Below, one piece after another: positions 8,421-16,797 of a stretch of 48,867 nucleotides of DNA. The DNA comes from Enorma massiliensis phI (GTDB lineage: Bacteria; Actinomycetota; Coriobacteriia; Coriobacteriales; Coriobacteriaceae). The position numbers and the translations under genes were made by a program. The stretch covers positions 698,034 through 746,900 of the forward strand of contig NZ_HE978574.1 in NCBI RefSeq assembly GCF_000311845.1, given 5' to 3'. Position 1 is the first letter of the stretch, and every line of letters starts with the position of its first letter. Under the pieces are notes generated by a model. It saw only the letters and a list, made by a program, of their open reading frames with translations. It was not told the DNA's origin and did no database searches.

Positions 8421-8471
8421 GAATATATGATAGTCTAAAATGTAAGTTAGCGCATTGATGGGGGTCATCTT

Positions 8472-10337
8472 ATGGGACGTCAGATTGCGTTATTGATTCG
8501 TTGCTCGGGCAAACAGCTCGCGCTTTATGCGATGCTCTTGTTCGTCTCCCTGTCGTTTTCTATGTATATTCTGCTTGACTTCCAAACTGGTTTTGCAGGG
8601 CGGCGCATTGAGTTCGAATCCAACATTCAGTTTGTTGGCCAATCACGGGCAAGCCTGGACGATCCAACCATGCCAGATGACCTTAAACAACTTACACAGG
8701 AACGTATAGATGCACTCGAGCGGATGGCATCTGCTGAGTCGGATGCCAATTTGATTCGTTCTGCAAGCGCATGTTATGACGTTGAGCTACGCATGCTCGA
8801 TGCGGGGTATCTGGTGGCAGACGAGCCTGCGCTGCGCCAATCTGCAGAGCTTTTCGATGGGATGAGCCGGTTAGCGAGCCCGCAGGCGTACGATACCTCC
8901 TCGCAGTTGCCGGCTGTATTGGTTCTAAGCTTCATAAGCGCGCACGTTCCCTATATTGTCTGGTTGCTACCGGGCGTCTTTGTCGGCCTCATTACATTGC
9001 GGTTATTCGATGCGGGCCGTTTGCTTAGCAGGGCACCCGTATCCGGCGTGCAGCGTTTTGCGATCCTGCTCACGTTGCAGCTGGTGCTTGGTGCGGCGTG
9101 CGTCGCCATCACGCTGCTGGTGCCGCTTGTTTTCGCGTTGCTGAGGAATGGATTCGGCGATGTGTCGTATCCCGTCGTGTTCTACCAAGGCGGCGAGCTT
9201 ATGCATCTTACCGCGTTAGAGTCTTCGGCGCGCGTGGCTCTGCTCTACCTGCTTCTGACCATTGCTATATCTCTGTTTTGTCAGTTTGTTCATTGCATGG
9301 TGAACCACTCTACTGTGGCAGCTTTGACGGGTGCGGTAGTGTTCCTTTCCCCGATGCTCCTGCAGGCTTTGCTTGCTCAAGAGGGGGGCGATTGGATTCT
9401 CTGGTGTCCGTTTATCTATTTCTATATGCCATCGTCTGCGGGCTTCTTTAGCTACAATCCTTCATCGGATGTCTTTCCCGTCGAAGGCGCAAGCTTCGGG
9501 CGTGGCCTTATGCTGATAGTGGCTCTCATCGCGATTCTCTTGATAGCCGCCTTTATCGCTGACGTTTTCGTTCGAGGAGTGTCTATTCGTCGCGACAGGC
9601 TTGGGTCCCAGGCGACAGGTGCGGACGCTTCCCGCGGATTTGTCCGTGCGTCTCGGATAACGGTAGCGCGGGGTCGCCAAGCCGTTCTCAGCGATTCATC
9701 GTTCTCCCTCGACCCCGGGCATGTCGTTGGGCTGGTCGCTCCTAATGGATGCGGAAAAACGACGTTGCTCGAGGTTCTGGCTGGCAACGCGTCATTGTTG
9801 AAATCCGGAAGCATCAAAATAGCCGGTGTTCCCTGCTCGCGCAATCCCCAATACATGCAGTGTGTGTTTCTTGTCCCGGGGAATGCCGACTGGATGTACT
9901 CACACCTTTCGCCGGATGAGCATCTGGCGCTCGTCACAGCCTTTTGGGGGCAGGCGGCGGGTCGTGTTTACGATGATGCGTGCTCCGAACTTGCAGAGTT
10001 TGGACATAAAGCTGTTCGCAAGCTATCGCAGGGCATGAAACAGCAAGTTGCCTTGACCCTTGCATATGTTTCGGGCGCCCGCTGCCTTCTTTTGGACGAA
10101 AGCATGAACGCCCTTGACCCCACTCATGTAAAGTGGCATTCCCATACGCTTCGTCAGTATGCGAATGCAGGGGGAACGGTGCTCATTTCATCCCATATTC
10201 TCAGCACGCTCGAGGGCCTCTGCGACGATTACCTATTTATTGAAGATGGCGCCGTTTGCTCAAAGCGCCCTGATGGCACCGTGGCAGATTACTATGCGGA
10301 GACGTTTGAAAAGGCCTCTGGAAACGTGCTTCCGTAA
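8472..10337 (+). CDS. Fused ABC-2-like permease and ATPase (putative exporter)
   Basis: The 621-residue protein has one hydrophobic segment near residues 17-36, an extracytoplasmic-looking loop of about 110 residues, then roughly five membrane segments (about 148-370). The C-terminal ATPase domain starts near 390. It contains Walker A APNGCGKTT (about 419-427), the signature LSQGM (about 518) and Walker B CLLLDE (about 536-541), then an SSH switch histidine. A long loop between helix 1 and the other helices recalls ABC-2-type exporters rather than importers. Export of the peptide encoded 51 bp downstream is the simplest role, but self-protection is an alternative. A G-rich site precedes the ATG. 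The gene uses many more AT-rich codons than its neighbours, suggesting transfer. Confidence 0.8.
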   Translation: MGRQIALLIRCSGKQLALYAMLLFVSLSFSMYILLDFQTGFAGRRIEFESNIQFVGQSRASLDDPTMPDDLKQLTQERIDALERMASAESDANLIRSASACYDVELRMLDAGYLVADEPALRQSAELFDGMSRLASPQAYDTSSQLPAVLVLSFISAHVPYIVWLLPGVFVGLITLRLFDAGRLLSRAPVSGVQRFAILLTLQLVLGAACVAITLLVPLVFALLRNGFGDVSYPVVFYQGGELMHLTALESSARVALLYLLLTIAISLFCQFVHCMVNHSTVAALTGAVVFLSPMLLQALLAQEGGDWILWCPFIYFYMPSSAGFFSYNPSSDVFPVEGASFGRGLMLIVALIAILLIAAFIADVFVRGVSIRRDRLGSQATGADASRGFVRASRITVARGRQAVLSDSSFSLDPGHVVGLVAPNGCGKTTLLEVLAGNASLLKSGSIKIAGVPCSRNPQYMQCVFLVPGNADWMYSHLSPDEHLALVTAFWGQAAGRVYDDACSELAEFGHKAVRKLSQGMKQQVALTLAYVSGARCLLLDESMNALDPTHVKWHSHTLRQYANAGGTVLISSHILSTLEGLCDDYLFIEDGAVCSKRPDGTVADYYAETFEKASGNVLP

Positions 10338-10388
10338 AGTGAGGAGGGAGGGTTAGACACAAGAAAAAATGCGGAGGAAAAGGAAACG

Positions 10389-10772
10389 ATGGAAGGAACT
10401 ATAATGCGGATGTTGCTGTACTTGAAGAAGCAAGCCTTTGGGATTGTATCCGTGTTCTTGTTGGCCATCTGTTTCGGCTTCATGGTGCCGCAAGTTGCGG
10501 TAGGCTTGGATAGTGTGGCGGAGGATTCGGGAACCATTGAGCCCCGCGCATACATAGATACGGTGGAAGACACTTATCGTGTGTACTTATGCCACAACAA
10601 CGGAGCTCACAATGGGTCAAAGTACAACGTTAGCTATAAATCTCTTCGTTATAGCAACGGATATTCTTGCACCGGATCACGCTTGACAAACAGCTGGTCT
10701 GTGAGCGGTCAGTGCCAATACAATCACACGGGTACCGTCTATATCTATCAATATACGTATTCTGTATGGTAG
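10389..10772 (+). CDS. Small secreted Cys-containing peptide, unknown family
   Basis: The 127-residue product has a basic start and a hydrophobic stretch (about residues 17-33), consistent with a signal peptide ending near Val-Gly 38-39. The remaining 88 residues hold three cysteines (68, 94, 109). They are rich in Tyr, Ser, Asn and Gly and end in YTYSVW. I do not recognise the family: it does not match lantibiotic leaders or the lactococcin 972 pattern, although a secreted antimicrobial or signalling peptide next to a dedicated ABC protein would fit. Both the ATG at 10389 and one at 10404 have plausible ribosome sites. It uses rare codons such as TTA, like the ABC gene, and a weak terminator follows at 10873. 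Confidence 0.6.
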   Translation: MEGTIMRMLLYLKKQAFGIVSVFLLAICFGFMVPQVAVGLDSVAEDSGTIEPRAYIDTVEDTYRVYLCHNNGAHNGSKYNVSYKSLRYSNGYSCTGSRLTNSWSVSGQCQYNHTGTVYIYQYTYSVW

Positions 10773-10872
10773 GCGTACGGGGTGATATGAGGCGTAGTAC
10801 AGTCTATTGAGCGATACAGCGCTAATATTGGAGCAGCGTGCTGAAGTGAACCGTCTCCCATTTCTTGGACTA

Positions 10873-10900
10873 AAAAGCCCTGGAGATGGGAGGCTTTTCT
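10873..10900 (+). terminator. Weak terminator-like hairpin after the peptide gene
   Basis: AAAAGCC (10873-10879) pairs with GGCTTTT (10892-10898) around a 12-base loop, and the right arm supplies the T-run. The stem is short. It sits about 100 bp after the peptide gene, at the edge of the repeat copy. Confidence 0.4.
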
Positions 10901-11130
10901 TGGGCGACTTTCGTACGCTCGGAGGCTCGAAAACGTCCAGATGTCGCCCGGCAACGGAGGGAGTGTCCGGATTGCGCCCGACAACCGCGCGAGCGTCAAA
11001 TCTCGCCCGAGAAGCAGCGCGCTAGGGGGCGCATCGGGAGGCCCCGTTCGCGCCATGCACCGGGATGAGCACCGAGGGGCTGCCAGCTCAGCAACCTCCA
11101 CACTGCAAGCATCTTGAAAATGTGGATTTC
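10901..11130. repeat. Long direct repeat, right copy (shortened palindromic array)
   Basis: This copy aligns with 7918-8145. It keeps one left unit (10901), the centre shared with the other copy (10912-10942 identical to 7929-7959) and right units starting at 10945, 10975 and 11004, the second being 29 bp. It lies between the peptide gene and rplE. Confidence 0.8.
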
Positions 11131-11363
11131 CGCAGGTTGCCAAGGGGCTTCAGAAGTTCTTCTGGCAATTCGTCCCGCAGACGCGTATCATAGCGACCGT
11201 ATTGCCCGGCTCCTGTCGGTGATTCGTCGTGCCGCGACAGCCAGCGCGGTCCGATGACGGCAGGAGGCACGAGGACAACCCGACTGGATGCAAAATTTCC
11301 TCTGTCCTATTTTCGCATCTGGGAGTGGCCAAGCCCCGTGCTTAAAACCCCAAAGGAGTGAAC

Positions 11364-11921
11364 ATGGCTGAAGAGAAGTACGTGCCCCGTCTTAAGACCA
11401 AGTACCTCAACGAGGTGAAGGGCCAGCTTCAGGAGAAGTTCCAGTACAAGAACGTCATGATGATCCCGAAGATCGAGAAGATCGTCGTGAACATGGGCGT
11501 CGGCGAGGCGGCCACCGATTCCAAGGCCATCGACGGTGCCGTGCGCGACCTGCGTGCCATCACCGGCCAGCAGCCGATGGTTACCCGCGCCCGCAAGTCC
11601 ATCGCGTCCTTCCGCCTGCGCGCCGGCATGCCGATCGGTGCCAAGGTCACCCTGCGCGGCGACCGCATGTGGGAGTTCCTCGACCGTCTCACCGCTGTGG
11701 CGATCCCCCGTATCCGCGACTTCCGCGGTATCTCGCCCGATAGCTTCGACGGCCGCGGCAACTTCTCCATGGGCGTGACCGAGCAGCTCATCTTCCCCGA
11801 GATCGATTTCGACTCCATCGACCGCCAGCGCGGCATGGACATCACCATCGTCACCACCGCCAAGACCGACGAAGAGGGCCGTGCCCTTCTCGACGGCTTT
11901 GGATTCCCGTTCAAGAAGTAG
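11364..11921 (+). CDS. rplE: 50S ribosomal protein L5
   Basis: The 185-residue L5 binds 5S rRNA and helps form the central protuberance of the large subunit. Family blocks include [46 protein letters not shown] and RIRDFRGIS. The ATG at 11364 has AAAGGAG ending five bases upstream; a GTG two codons earlier overlaps that site and is less likely. It is the first gene of the ribosomal run here: rplN and rplX, normally just upstream in the spc operon, are missing from that position. Confidence 0.97.
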   Translation: MAEEKYVPRLKTKYLNEVKGQLQEKFQYKNVMMIPKIEKIVVNMGVGEAATDSKAIDGAVRDLRAITGQQPMVTRARKSIASFRLRAGMPIGAKVTLRGDRMWEFLDRLTAVAIPRIRDFRGISPDSFDGRGNFSMGVTEQLIFPEIDFDSIDRQRGMDITIVTTAKTDEEGRALLDGFGFPFKK

Positions 11922-11939
11922 TTCATTCGCTCCGGCTCC

Positions 11940-11964
11940 GGGCCGCGCGGTTCGTGTGCGGCCC
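11940..11964 (+). other. Intergenic hairpin between rplE and rpsZ
   Basis: GGGCCGC (11940-11946) pairs with GCGGCCC (11958-11964). No T-run follows, so it is not a standard terminator; it may serve as an mRNA processing or attenuation structure. Confidence 0.45.
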
Positions 11965-12001
11965 GACCGGTGCATGATAATCCGTGATAGGAGGTAAGTA
12001 A

Positions 12002-12187
12002 GTGGCTAAGACATCGATGATCGTCAAACAGCAGCGCGAGCCGAAGTTCTCGACCCGCAAGTACACCCGCTGCCAGCGTTGCGGCCGTCCGCATTCGGTT
12101 TACCGCAAGTTCGGCCTGTGCCGTGTGTGCTTCCGCGAGCTGGCGCTCAAGGGCGAGCTTCCCGGCATCAAGAAGGCCAGCTGGTAA
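12002..12187 (+). CDS. rpsZ: 30S ribosomal protein S14, zinc-binding type Z
   Basis: The 61-residue protein is the short, zinc-binding form of S14 from the head of the small subunit. The four zinc cysteines are in CQRCG and CRVC. It starts with GTG, preceded by a full AGGAGGT seven bases upstream. The zinc form is the usual S14 in this operon position in Gram-positive bacteria. Confidence 0.97.
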   Translation: MAKTSMIVKQQREPKFSTRKYTRCQRCGRPHSVYRKFGLCRVCFRELALKGELPGIKKASW

Positions 12188-12243
12188 GTCACTACCAGTG
12201 CACGGGGTGTGCAGCCCCGGCAGGGAAGATCGTGTACGGCAGG

Positions 12244-12266
12244 CTCGGTCGCTATGGGTGACCGAG
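12244..12266 (+). other. Intergenic hairpin between rpsZ and rpsH
   Basis: CTCGGTC (12244-12250) pairs with GACCGAG (12260-12266) around a 9-base loop in the 120-bp gap. No T-run follows. Confidence 0.4.
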
Positions 12267-12307
12267 GACCGGTTGCACGAGTTCATCTAGAACGAAGGAG
12301 AATCTGC

Positions 12308-12706
12308 ATGAACCTGACAGACCCGATTGCAGACATGCTTACGCGCATTCGCAACGGCAACTCTGCGAACAAGGCCGCCGTCTCCATGCCGAGCTCGAAG
12401 AAGCTCATCGAGATCGCGCGCGTCTTGCATGAGGAGGGCTACATCGAGGGCTACACGGTCGAGGATACCGTGCCCCAGAAGACCCTCACCATCACGCTTA
12501 AGTACGGCCCCAAGAAGCAGAAGGTCATCAACGGCATCCGCCGCATTTCCAAGCCCGGCCTTCGCAAGTATGCCGGCGTCGCCGACATCCCCCGCGTTCG
12601 CGGTGGTCTTGGTACCGCTATCGTTTCCACCAGCAAGGGCGTCATGACCGACCGCGACTGCCGCAAGGCGAACGTCGGCGGCGAGATCATCGCGTTCGTC
12701 TGGTAA
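12308..12706 (+). CDS. rpsH: 30S ribosomal protein S8
   Basis: The 132-residue S8 binds the central domain of 16S rRNA early in assembly. It begins [16 protein letters not shown] and has the C-terminal motif [20 protein letters not shown]. In E. coli S8 also represses the spc operon; whether that occurs here is not visible. GAAGGAG lies 8 bases before the ATG at 12308, which fits the family start better than the longer open frame upstream. Confidence 0.97.
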   Translation: MNLTDPIADMLTRIRNGNSANKAAVSMPSSKKLIEIARVLHEEGYIEGYTVEDTVPQKTLTITLKYGPKKQKVINGIRRISKPGLRKYAGVADIPRVRGGLGTAIVSTSKGVMTDRDCRKANVGGEIIAFVW

Positions 12707-12738
12707 GACGACTGGCGAGTAGAAGGAAGGAGAACACC

Positions 12739-13275
12739 GTGTCCCGTATCGGTAAGAAGCCTGTCCAGATTCCCGCCGGAGTCGAGGTGGCAGTCGATGG
12801 TCAGCACGTGACCGTCAAGGGCCCCAAGGGCCAGCTCGAGCTTGATTTCTACGAGAAGCTCAGCATTTCCATCGAGGAGAACGAGCTCGTCGTGAGCCGT
12901 CCCGACGATGAGCGCGAGACCCGCGCCCGTCACGGCCTCACCCGCGCGCTCATCCAGAACATGGTGATCGGCGTGTCCGAGGGCTACACCAAGCAGCTCG
13001 AGCTCGCTGGCGTCGGCTACCGTGTGCAGCTCAAGGGCAAGAACCTCGAGATGTCGCTCGGTTATTCGCACCCCGTCCTGTACGATGCCCCCGAGGGCAT
13101 TACCTTCGAGGTGCCCGACAACACGCACATCAACGTGAAGGGCATCAACAAGCAGCAGGTCGGCCAGGTTGCCGCCGAGATCCGCGGCAAGCGTCCGCCC
13201 GAGCCGTACAAGGGCAAGGGTATCCACTACGTTGGCGAGCACATCCGTCGCAAGCTCGGTAAGGCCGCTAAGTAG
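12739..13275 (+). CDS. rplF: 50S ribosomal protein L6
   Basis: The 178-residue L6 lies near the factor-binding region of the large subunit. It starts with GTG ([15 protein letters not shown]) and ends with [19 protein letters not shown], the family signature. It follows rpsH by 32 bp. Confidence 0.97.
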   Translation: MSRIGKKPVQIPAGVEVAVDGQHVTVKGPKGQLELDFYEKLSISIEENELVVSRPDDERETRARHGLTRALIQNMVIGVSEGYTKQLELAGVGYRVQLKGKNLEMSLGYSHPVLYDAPEGITFEVPDNTHINVKGINKQQVGQVAAEIRGKRPPEPYKGKGIHYVGEHIRRKLGKAAK

Positions 13276-13298
13276 TAGCAGACGCACACCGTGTAAGT

Positions 13299-13320
13299 CC
13301 CGTACCCCGTTAGGTACGGG
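13299..13320 (+). other. Intergenic hairpin between rplF and rplR
   Basis: CCCGTACC (13299-13306) pairs perfectly with GGTACGGG (13313-13320) over a 6-base loop. No T-run follows, so transcription probably continues into rplR. Confidence 0.5.
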
Positions 13321-13344
13321 CAAGATCCTCTAAGGAGTTATCAG

Positions 13345-13707
13345 ATGGATAAGAACAAAGCGAAGGCAGCCGGCCTCAAGCGCCGTCAGCGTCGCGTTCG
13401 CGGGAAGATCTTCGGCACGCCCGAGCGCCCGCGCCTGCGCGTGGTTCGCACGAACGCCAACATCTATGCCATGATCGTGGACGATACCCAGGGCAAGACC
13501 CTCGTGTCCGCTTCGACCCTCGAGGCCGAGTTCAAGGGCACCCACACCTCCAACAAGGAGGCTGCGGAGAAGGTCGGCGAGCTCGTGGGCAAGCGCGCCA
13601 TCGAGGCTGGCATCAAGGCGGTCCGTTTCGACCGTGGCGGCCGTATCTATCATGGGCGCGTCAAGGCCCTCGCCGACGGCGCTCGTGCCGCCGGTCTCGA
13701 GTTCTAG
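13345..13707 (+). CDS. rplR: 50S ribosomal protein L18
   Basis: The 120-residue L18 binds 5S rRNA with L5. It shows [20 protein letters not shown] and the C-terminal [22 protein letters not shown] block. TAAGGAG precedes the ATG. Confidence 0.97.
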   Translation: MDKNKAKAAGLKRRQRRVRGKIFGTPERPRLRVVRTNANIYAMIVDDTQGKTLVSASTLEAEFKGTHTSNKEAAEKVGELVGKRAIEAGIKAVRFDRGGRIYHGRVKALADGARAAGLEF

Positions 13708-13721
13708 GAGGTTAGAAGCAC

Positions 13722-14252
13722 ATGGCTCGTAATCGAGATAACAAGCAGCGCGAGGCCTCCGAGTTCGAGGAGCGCGTCGTCTTCATCAACCGCGTCGCCA
13801 AGACCGTCAAGGGTGGCCGTCGCATGTCCCTCGTCGCGCTCGTCGTCGTTGGCGACGGCAAGGGCAACGTCGGCATCGGCATGGGCAAGTCCGCTGAGGT
13901 GCCCCTGGCCATCTCCAAGGCGTCGCTCGATGCCAAGAAGCACATGTTCCACGTGCCGGTGACCGAAGAGGGCACCATTCCGCACGAGGTCGAGGGCCAC
14001 TTCGGCGCCGGCCGCATCATCATCAAGCCCGCTGTCGAGGGTACCGGCGTTATCGCCGGCGGCGCTGTGCGCCCCCTCTTCGAGCTTGCTGGCATCAAGA
14101 ACGTTCTCTCCAAGTCGCTCGGCACCGATAACGGCCTCAACATCATCAAGGCCGCTGCCGAGGGCCTCAAGGAGCTCGCAAGCCCCGAGGACGTCGCGGC
14201 TCGCCGCGGCCTCACGGTCAGCGAGATGTTCGTGGGCAAGAAGGAGCAGTAA
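13722..14252 (+). CDS. rpsE: 30S ribosomal protein S5
   Basis: The 176-residue S5 takes part in mRNA entry and decoding accuracy. It contains [18 protein letters not shown] and [18 protein letters not shown], the S5 double-stranded RNA-binding signature. It follows rplR by 14 bp. Confidence 0.97.
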   Translation: MARNRDNKQREASEFEERVVFINRVAKTVKGGRRMSLVALVVVGDGKGNVGIGMGKSAEVPLAISKASLDAKKHMFHVPVTEEGTIPHEVEGHFGAGRIIIKPAVEGTGVIAGGAVRPLFELAGIKNVLSKSLGTDNGLNIIKAAAEGLKELASPEDVAARRGLTVSEMFVGKKEQ

Positions 14253-14254
14253 GC

Positions 14255-14437
14255 ATGGCCGATACCATCACCGTCAAGCAGGTCCGCAGCACCAACGGTT
14301 GCAAGCAGGACCAGGTCAGGACCATCAAGGCCCTCGGCCTCGGGAAGATCAACCGCACCCGCGAGCTTCCCGACAACGAATCTGTCCGCGGAATGATCTT
14401 CAAGGTCAAGCACCTTGTTGAGATTGTAGAGGAGTAA
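14255..14437 (+). CDS. rpmD: 50S ribosomal protein L30
   Basis: The 60-residue L30 starts 2 bp after rpsE. It has the family features [25 protein letters not shown] and a C-terminal [10 protein letters not shown]. Confidence 0.95.
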   Translation: MADTITVKQVRSTNGCKQDQVRTIKALGLGKINRTRELPDNESVRGMIFKVKHLVEIVEE

Positions 14438-14440
14438 GCA

Positions 14441-14890
14441 ATGCAGCTTCATGACCTCACCCCCGCAGAGGGGTCGACTCACCGCCGCAAGCGCATCGGC
14501 CGCGGCAACTCCTCTGGTCACGGCACCACGGCGGGTCGCGGCCAGAAGGGCCAGCTTTCCCGCTCCGGCGGCGGCAAGGGCTCGGGCTTCGAGGGCGGCC
14601 AGACCCCGCTCGCGATGCGCCTGCCCAAGCTCCCGGGCTTCCGTAACCCGCGTCGCATCGAGTTCGCTCCCGTGAACATCGCCCGCCTCGACGAGAAGTT
14701 CGAGGACGGCGCGGTGATCGACGGCGCAGCGCTCAAGGCTGCCGGCATCATCAAGAAGGAATTCCAGCCGGTGAAGATTCTTGCTGAGGGCGAGACCAGC
14801 AAGAAGTTCACGGTCCGCGTCGACAAGGTCTCCGCTGCCGCGCAGGCCAAGATCGAGGCGGCCGGCGGAAAGGTCGAGCTCCCGTGCTAA
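14441..14890 (+). CDS. rplO: 50S ribosomal protein L15
   Basis: The 149-residue L15 begins MQLHDLTPAEGSTHRRKRIG, followed by the Gly-rich stretch GHGTTAGRGQKGQ. Its last seven bases overlap the start of secY, which suggests translational coupling. Confidence 0.97.
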   Translation: MQLHDLTPAEGSTHRRKRIGRGNSSGHGTTAGRGQKGQLSRSGGGKGSGFEGGQTPLAMRLPKLPGFRNPRRIEFAPVNIARLDEKFEDGAVIDGAALKAAGIIKKEFQPVKILAEGETSKKFTVRVDKVSAAAQAKIEAAGGKVELPC

Positions 14891-16152
14891 CTGGCCTGAA
14901 GAACGCGTTCCGGATCAAAGATCTTCGGGACAAGATTCTCTTCACCATAGCGATGCTCATTGTGTACCGCATCGGTGCACATGTTCCTGTGCCCGGCGTC
15001 CCCTTCCAGGGGATGGCGGGCCTTTTGCCGACCGATGGCGCTATGGGGCTTCTTACGCTTTTCTCCGGTGGCGCGCTGAGCTACGTCTCGGTCTTCTCGC
15101 TTGGCATCATGCCCTACATCACGAGCTCCATCATCATGCAGCTCCTGCAGAGCGTGATTCCGAGCCTCCACGAGCTTGCCCGAGAGGGCGAGGTCGGCCA
15201 GACCAAGATCACGCAGTATTCTCGCTATCTCACGCTCGGCCTGTCCATCCTTAACTCGATCGGCTACCTGTTCCTGTTCAAGAGCTACGGCATCAGCTTC
15301 GCCGAGGCCAGCGCTCCCGAGGTCATCTTCGACATCATGGTCGTCGGCACGCTCACCGCGGGCTCGATGCTCATCATGTGGATCGGTGAGCTCATCACGC
15401 AGCGCGGCATCGGCAACGGCATGTCGCTCATCATCTTCGCGAACATCATGGCTGGCCTGCCGCAGTCCATCTTCTCCTCGCTTGGCGAGGGCACGATGGG
15501 CATCGTCGTCACCGTCGTGATCTTCGTCGTGATCCTGTGCGTGATCCCGTTCATCGTCTTCCTCGAGCGCGGCCAGCGCCGCATTCCGGTGCAGTACGCC
15601 AAGCGCGTTGTGGGCCGTCGCATGATGGGTGGTCAGTCGACCTACCTTCCCATCAAGGTCAACACCGCCGGCGTGGTGCCGATCATCTTCGCGAGTGCGC
15701 TTCTGTACTTCCCTGCGCAGATCGCGGTCTTCTTCCCCAACGTCGATTGGGTGCTGGCCGTGGCTAACGCGCTTGCCTCGGGCTGGATCAACTGGATCTT
15801 GAACGTCGTTCTGATCGTGTTCTTCGCGTACTTCTATACCTCGATGATTTTCAATCCCGAGGACACCGCGGAGAACCTCAAGCGTCAGGGTGGCTTTATC
15901 CCCGGCGTTCGCCCGGGCCGTGCCACCGCTGCCTATATCAAGAACGCGCTCAACAAGATCACGCTTCCGAGCGCCGTCTTCCTGGCGGTCATCGCGATCG
16001 TGCCGTCCATCATCTTCTCCTTCACGGGGAACCAGCTCATTCAGGCCTTCGGTGGCACCTCGGTGCTCATCATGGTGGGCGTGGTGCTCGATACGGTCGA
16101 TAAGGTCGAGAGCCAGCTCAAGATGTATAACTACGACGGCTTCTTCAAGTAG
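14884..16152 (+). CDS. secY: Protein translocase subunit SecY
   Basis: The 422-residue, ten-helix membrane protein forms the channel for protein secretion and membrane insertion with SecE and SecG. Family blocks are FRIKDLRDKILFTIAMLIVYR, GIMPYITSSIIMQLL, ISQRGIGNG-like TQRGIGNGMSLIIFANI and RGGFIPG-like RQGGFIPGVRPG. It starts with GTG overlapping the rplO stop, and the ribosome site (GGAAAGG) lies within rplO. The order rplO-secY-adk-map is typical of this operon. Confidence 0.97.
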   Translation: MLTGLKNAFRIKDLRDKILFTIAMLIVYRIGAHVPVPGVPFQGMAGLLPTDGAMGLLTLFSGGALSYVSVFSLGIMPYITSSIIMQLLQSVIPSLHELAREGEVGQTKITQYSRYLTLGLSILNSIGYLFLFKSYGISFAEASAPEVIFDIMVVGTLTAGSMLIMWIGELITQRGIGNGMSLIIFANIMAGLPQSIFSSLGEGTMGIVVTVVIFVVILCVIPFIVFLERGQRRIPVQYAKRVVGRRMMGGQSTYLPIKVNTAGVVPIIFASALLYFPAQIAVFFPNVDWVLAVANALASGWINWILNVVLIVFFAYFYTSMIFNPEDTAENLKRQGGFIPGVRPGRATAAYIKNALNKITLPSAVFLAVIAIVPSIIFSFTGNQLIQAFGGTSVLIMVGVVLDTVDKVESQLKMYNYDGFFK

Positions 16153-16170
16153 GGCGGAGAGGAGTCACCC

Positions 16171-16797
16171 ATGAATATCGTTCTGTTGGGCGCGCCCGGC
16201 GCCGGTAAGGGCACCGTGGCCCAGGAGCTCGTCGCCGATTACGGCGTCGCGCACATCTCGACCGGCGATCTTTTGCGTGCTGCCGTGAAGGGCGGCACCG
16301 AGCTCGGCCTCCAGGCGAAGCAGTACATGGATGCCGGCGAGCTTGTGCCCGATCAGCTCGTGATCGATCTGGTGAAGGAGCGCCTCGCTGCCGATGATGC
16401 CCAGAAGGGCTTCATCCTCGACGGCTTCCCGCGCAACACCATGCAGGCCGTGACGCTCGACTCCGAGCTTTCCGGGCTCGGTCGCACCATCGACTGCGCT
16501 CTGCTCATCGACGTCGAGCCCGCGATCATCATCGAGCGCCTCTCGTCGCGTCGCACCTGCCGCGCCTGCGGCCATACCGGTACCGCGACCGAGACCGTCT
16601 GCCCCGCCTGCGGTGGCGAGATGTACCAGCGCGATGACGATAAGCCCGAGACGATCCAGAACCGCCTCGATGTGTACGAGAAGAACACGAGCCCGCTCGT
16701 GGAGTACTATCGCGGCCAGGGTCTGCTCAAGAGCGTCAACGGCGCCCAGAGCATGGAAGCGGTCTACGCTGACGTAAAGGAAGCGCTCGGTCTATGA
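16171..16797 (+). CDS. adk: Adenylate kinase, zinc-containing lid
   Basis: The 208-residue enzyme interconverts ATP + AMP and two ADP. The P-loop GAPGAGKGT is at residues 7-15, the AMP-site block is HISTGDLLRAA, and LDGFPRN follows. The lid contains CRACGH and CPACGG, four cysteines that bind structural zinc, as in Gram-positive-type enzymes. It overlaps map by four bases (ATGA). Confidence 0.97.
   Translation: MNIVLLGAPGAGKGTVAQELVADYGVAHISTGDLLRAAVKGGTELGLQAKQYMDAGELVPDQLVIDLVKERLAADDAQKGFILDGFPRNTMQAVTLDSELSGLGRTIDCALLIDVEPAIIIERLSSRRTCRACGHTGTATETVCPACGGEMYQRDDDKPETIQNRLDVYEKNTSPLVEYYRGQGLLKSVNGAQSMEAVYADVKEALGL

Larger units (their letters stand above)
7680..8471. other. 792-bp intergenic region: palindromic 30-bp array and accessory leader
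   Basis: No credible gene is seen. The left part (7768-8045) is an array of 30-bp units with an inverted right half. From 7918 to about 8145 it resembles a second copy at 10901-11130. The part from 8146 to 8471 is unique and becomes AT-rich before the ABC gene, with a near-perfect palindrome at 8403-8420. Open frames across the array exist in several frames on both strands and look like by-products of the 30-bp period. Confidence 0.65.
10773..11363. other. 591-bp intergenic region: second repeat copy before rplE
   Basis: This holds a weak terminator-like hairpin (10873-10898), the second copy of the long repeat (10901-11130), and about 230 bp without a recognised gene before rplE. No trace of rplX, the usual neighbour upstream of rplE, was found. 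No clear promoter was seen, although one must exist for the ribosomal operon. Confidence 0.6.

Noticed and set aside
10389-10772. Lactococcin 972-type or lantibiotic precursor
   Set aside because: It ends in an aromatic-rich segment with a terminal Trp, but lacks the family core pattern; there are no lantibiotic enzymes nearby and no double-glycine leader.
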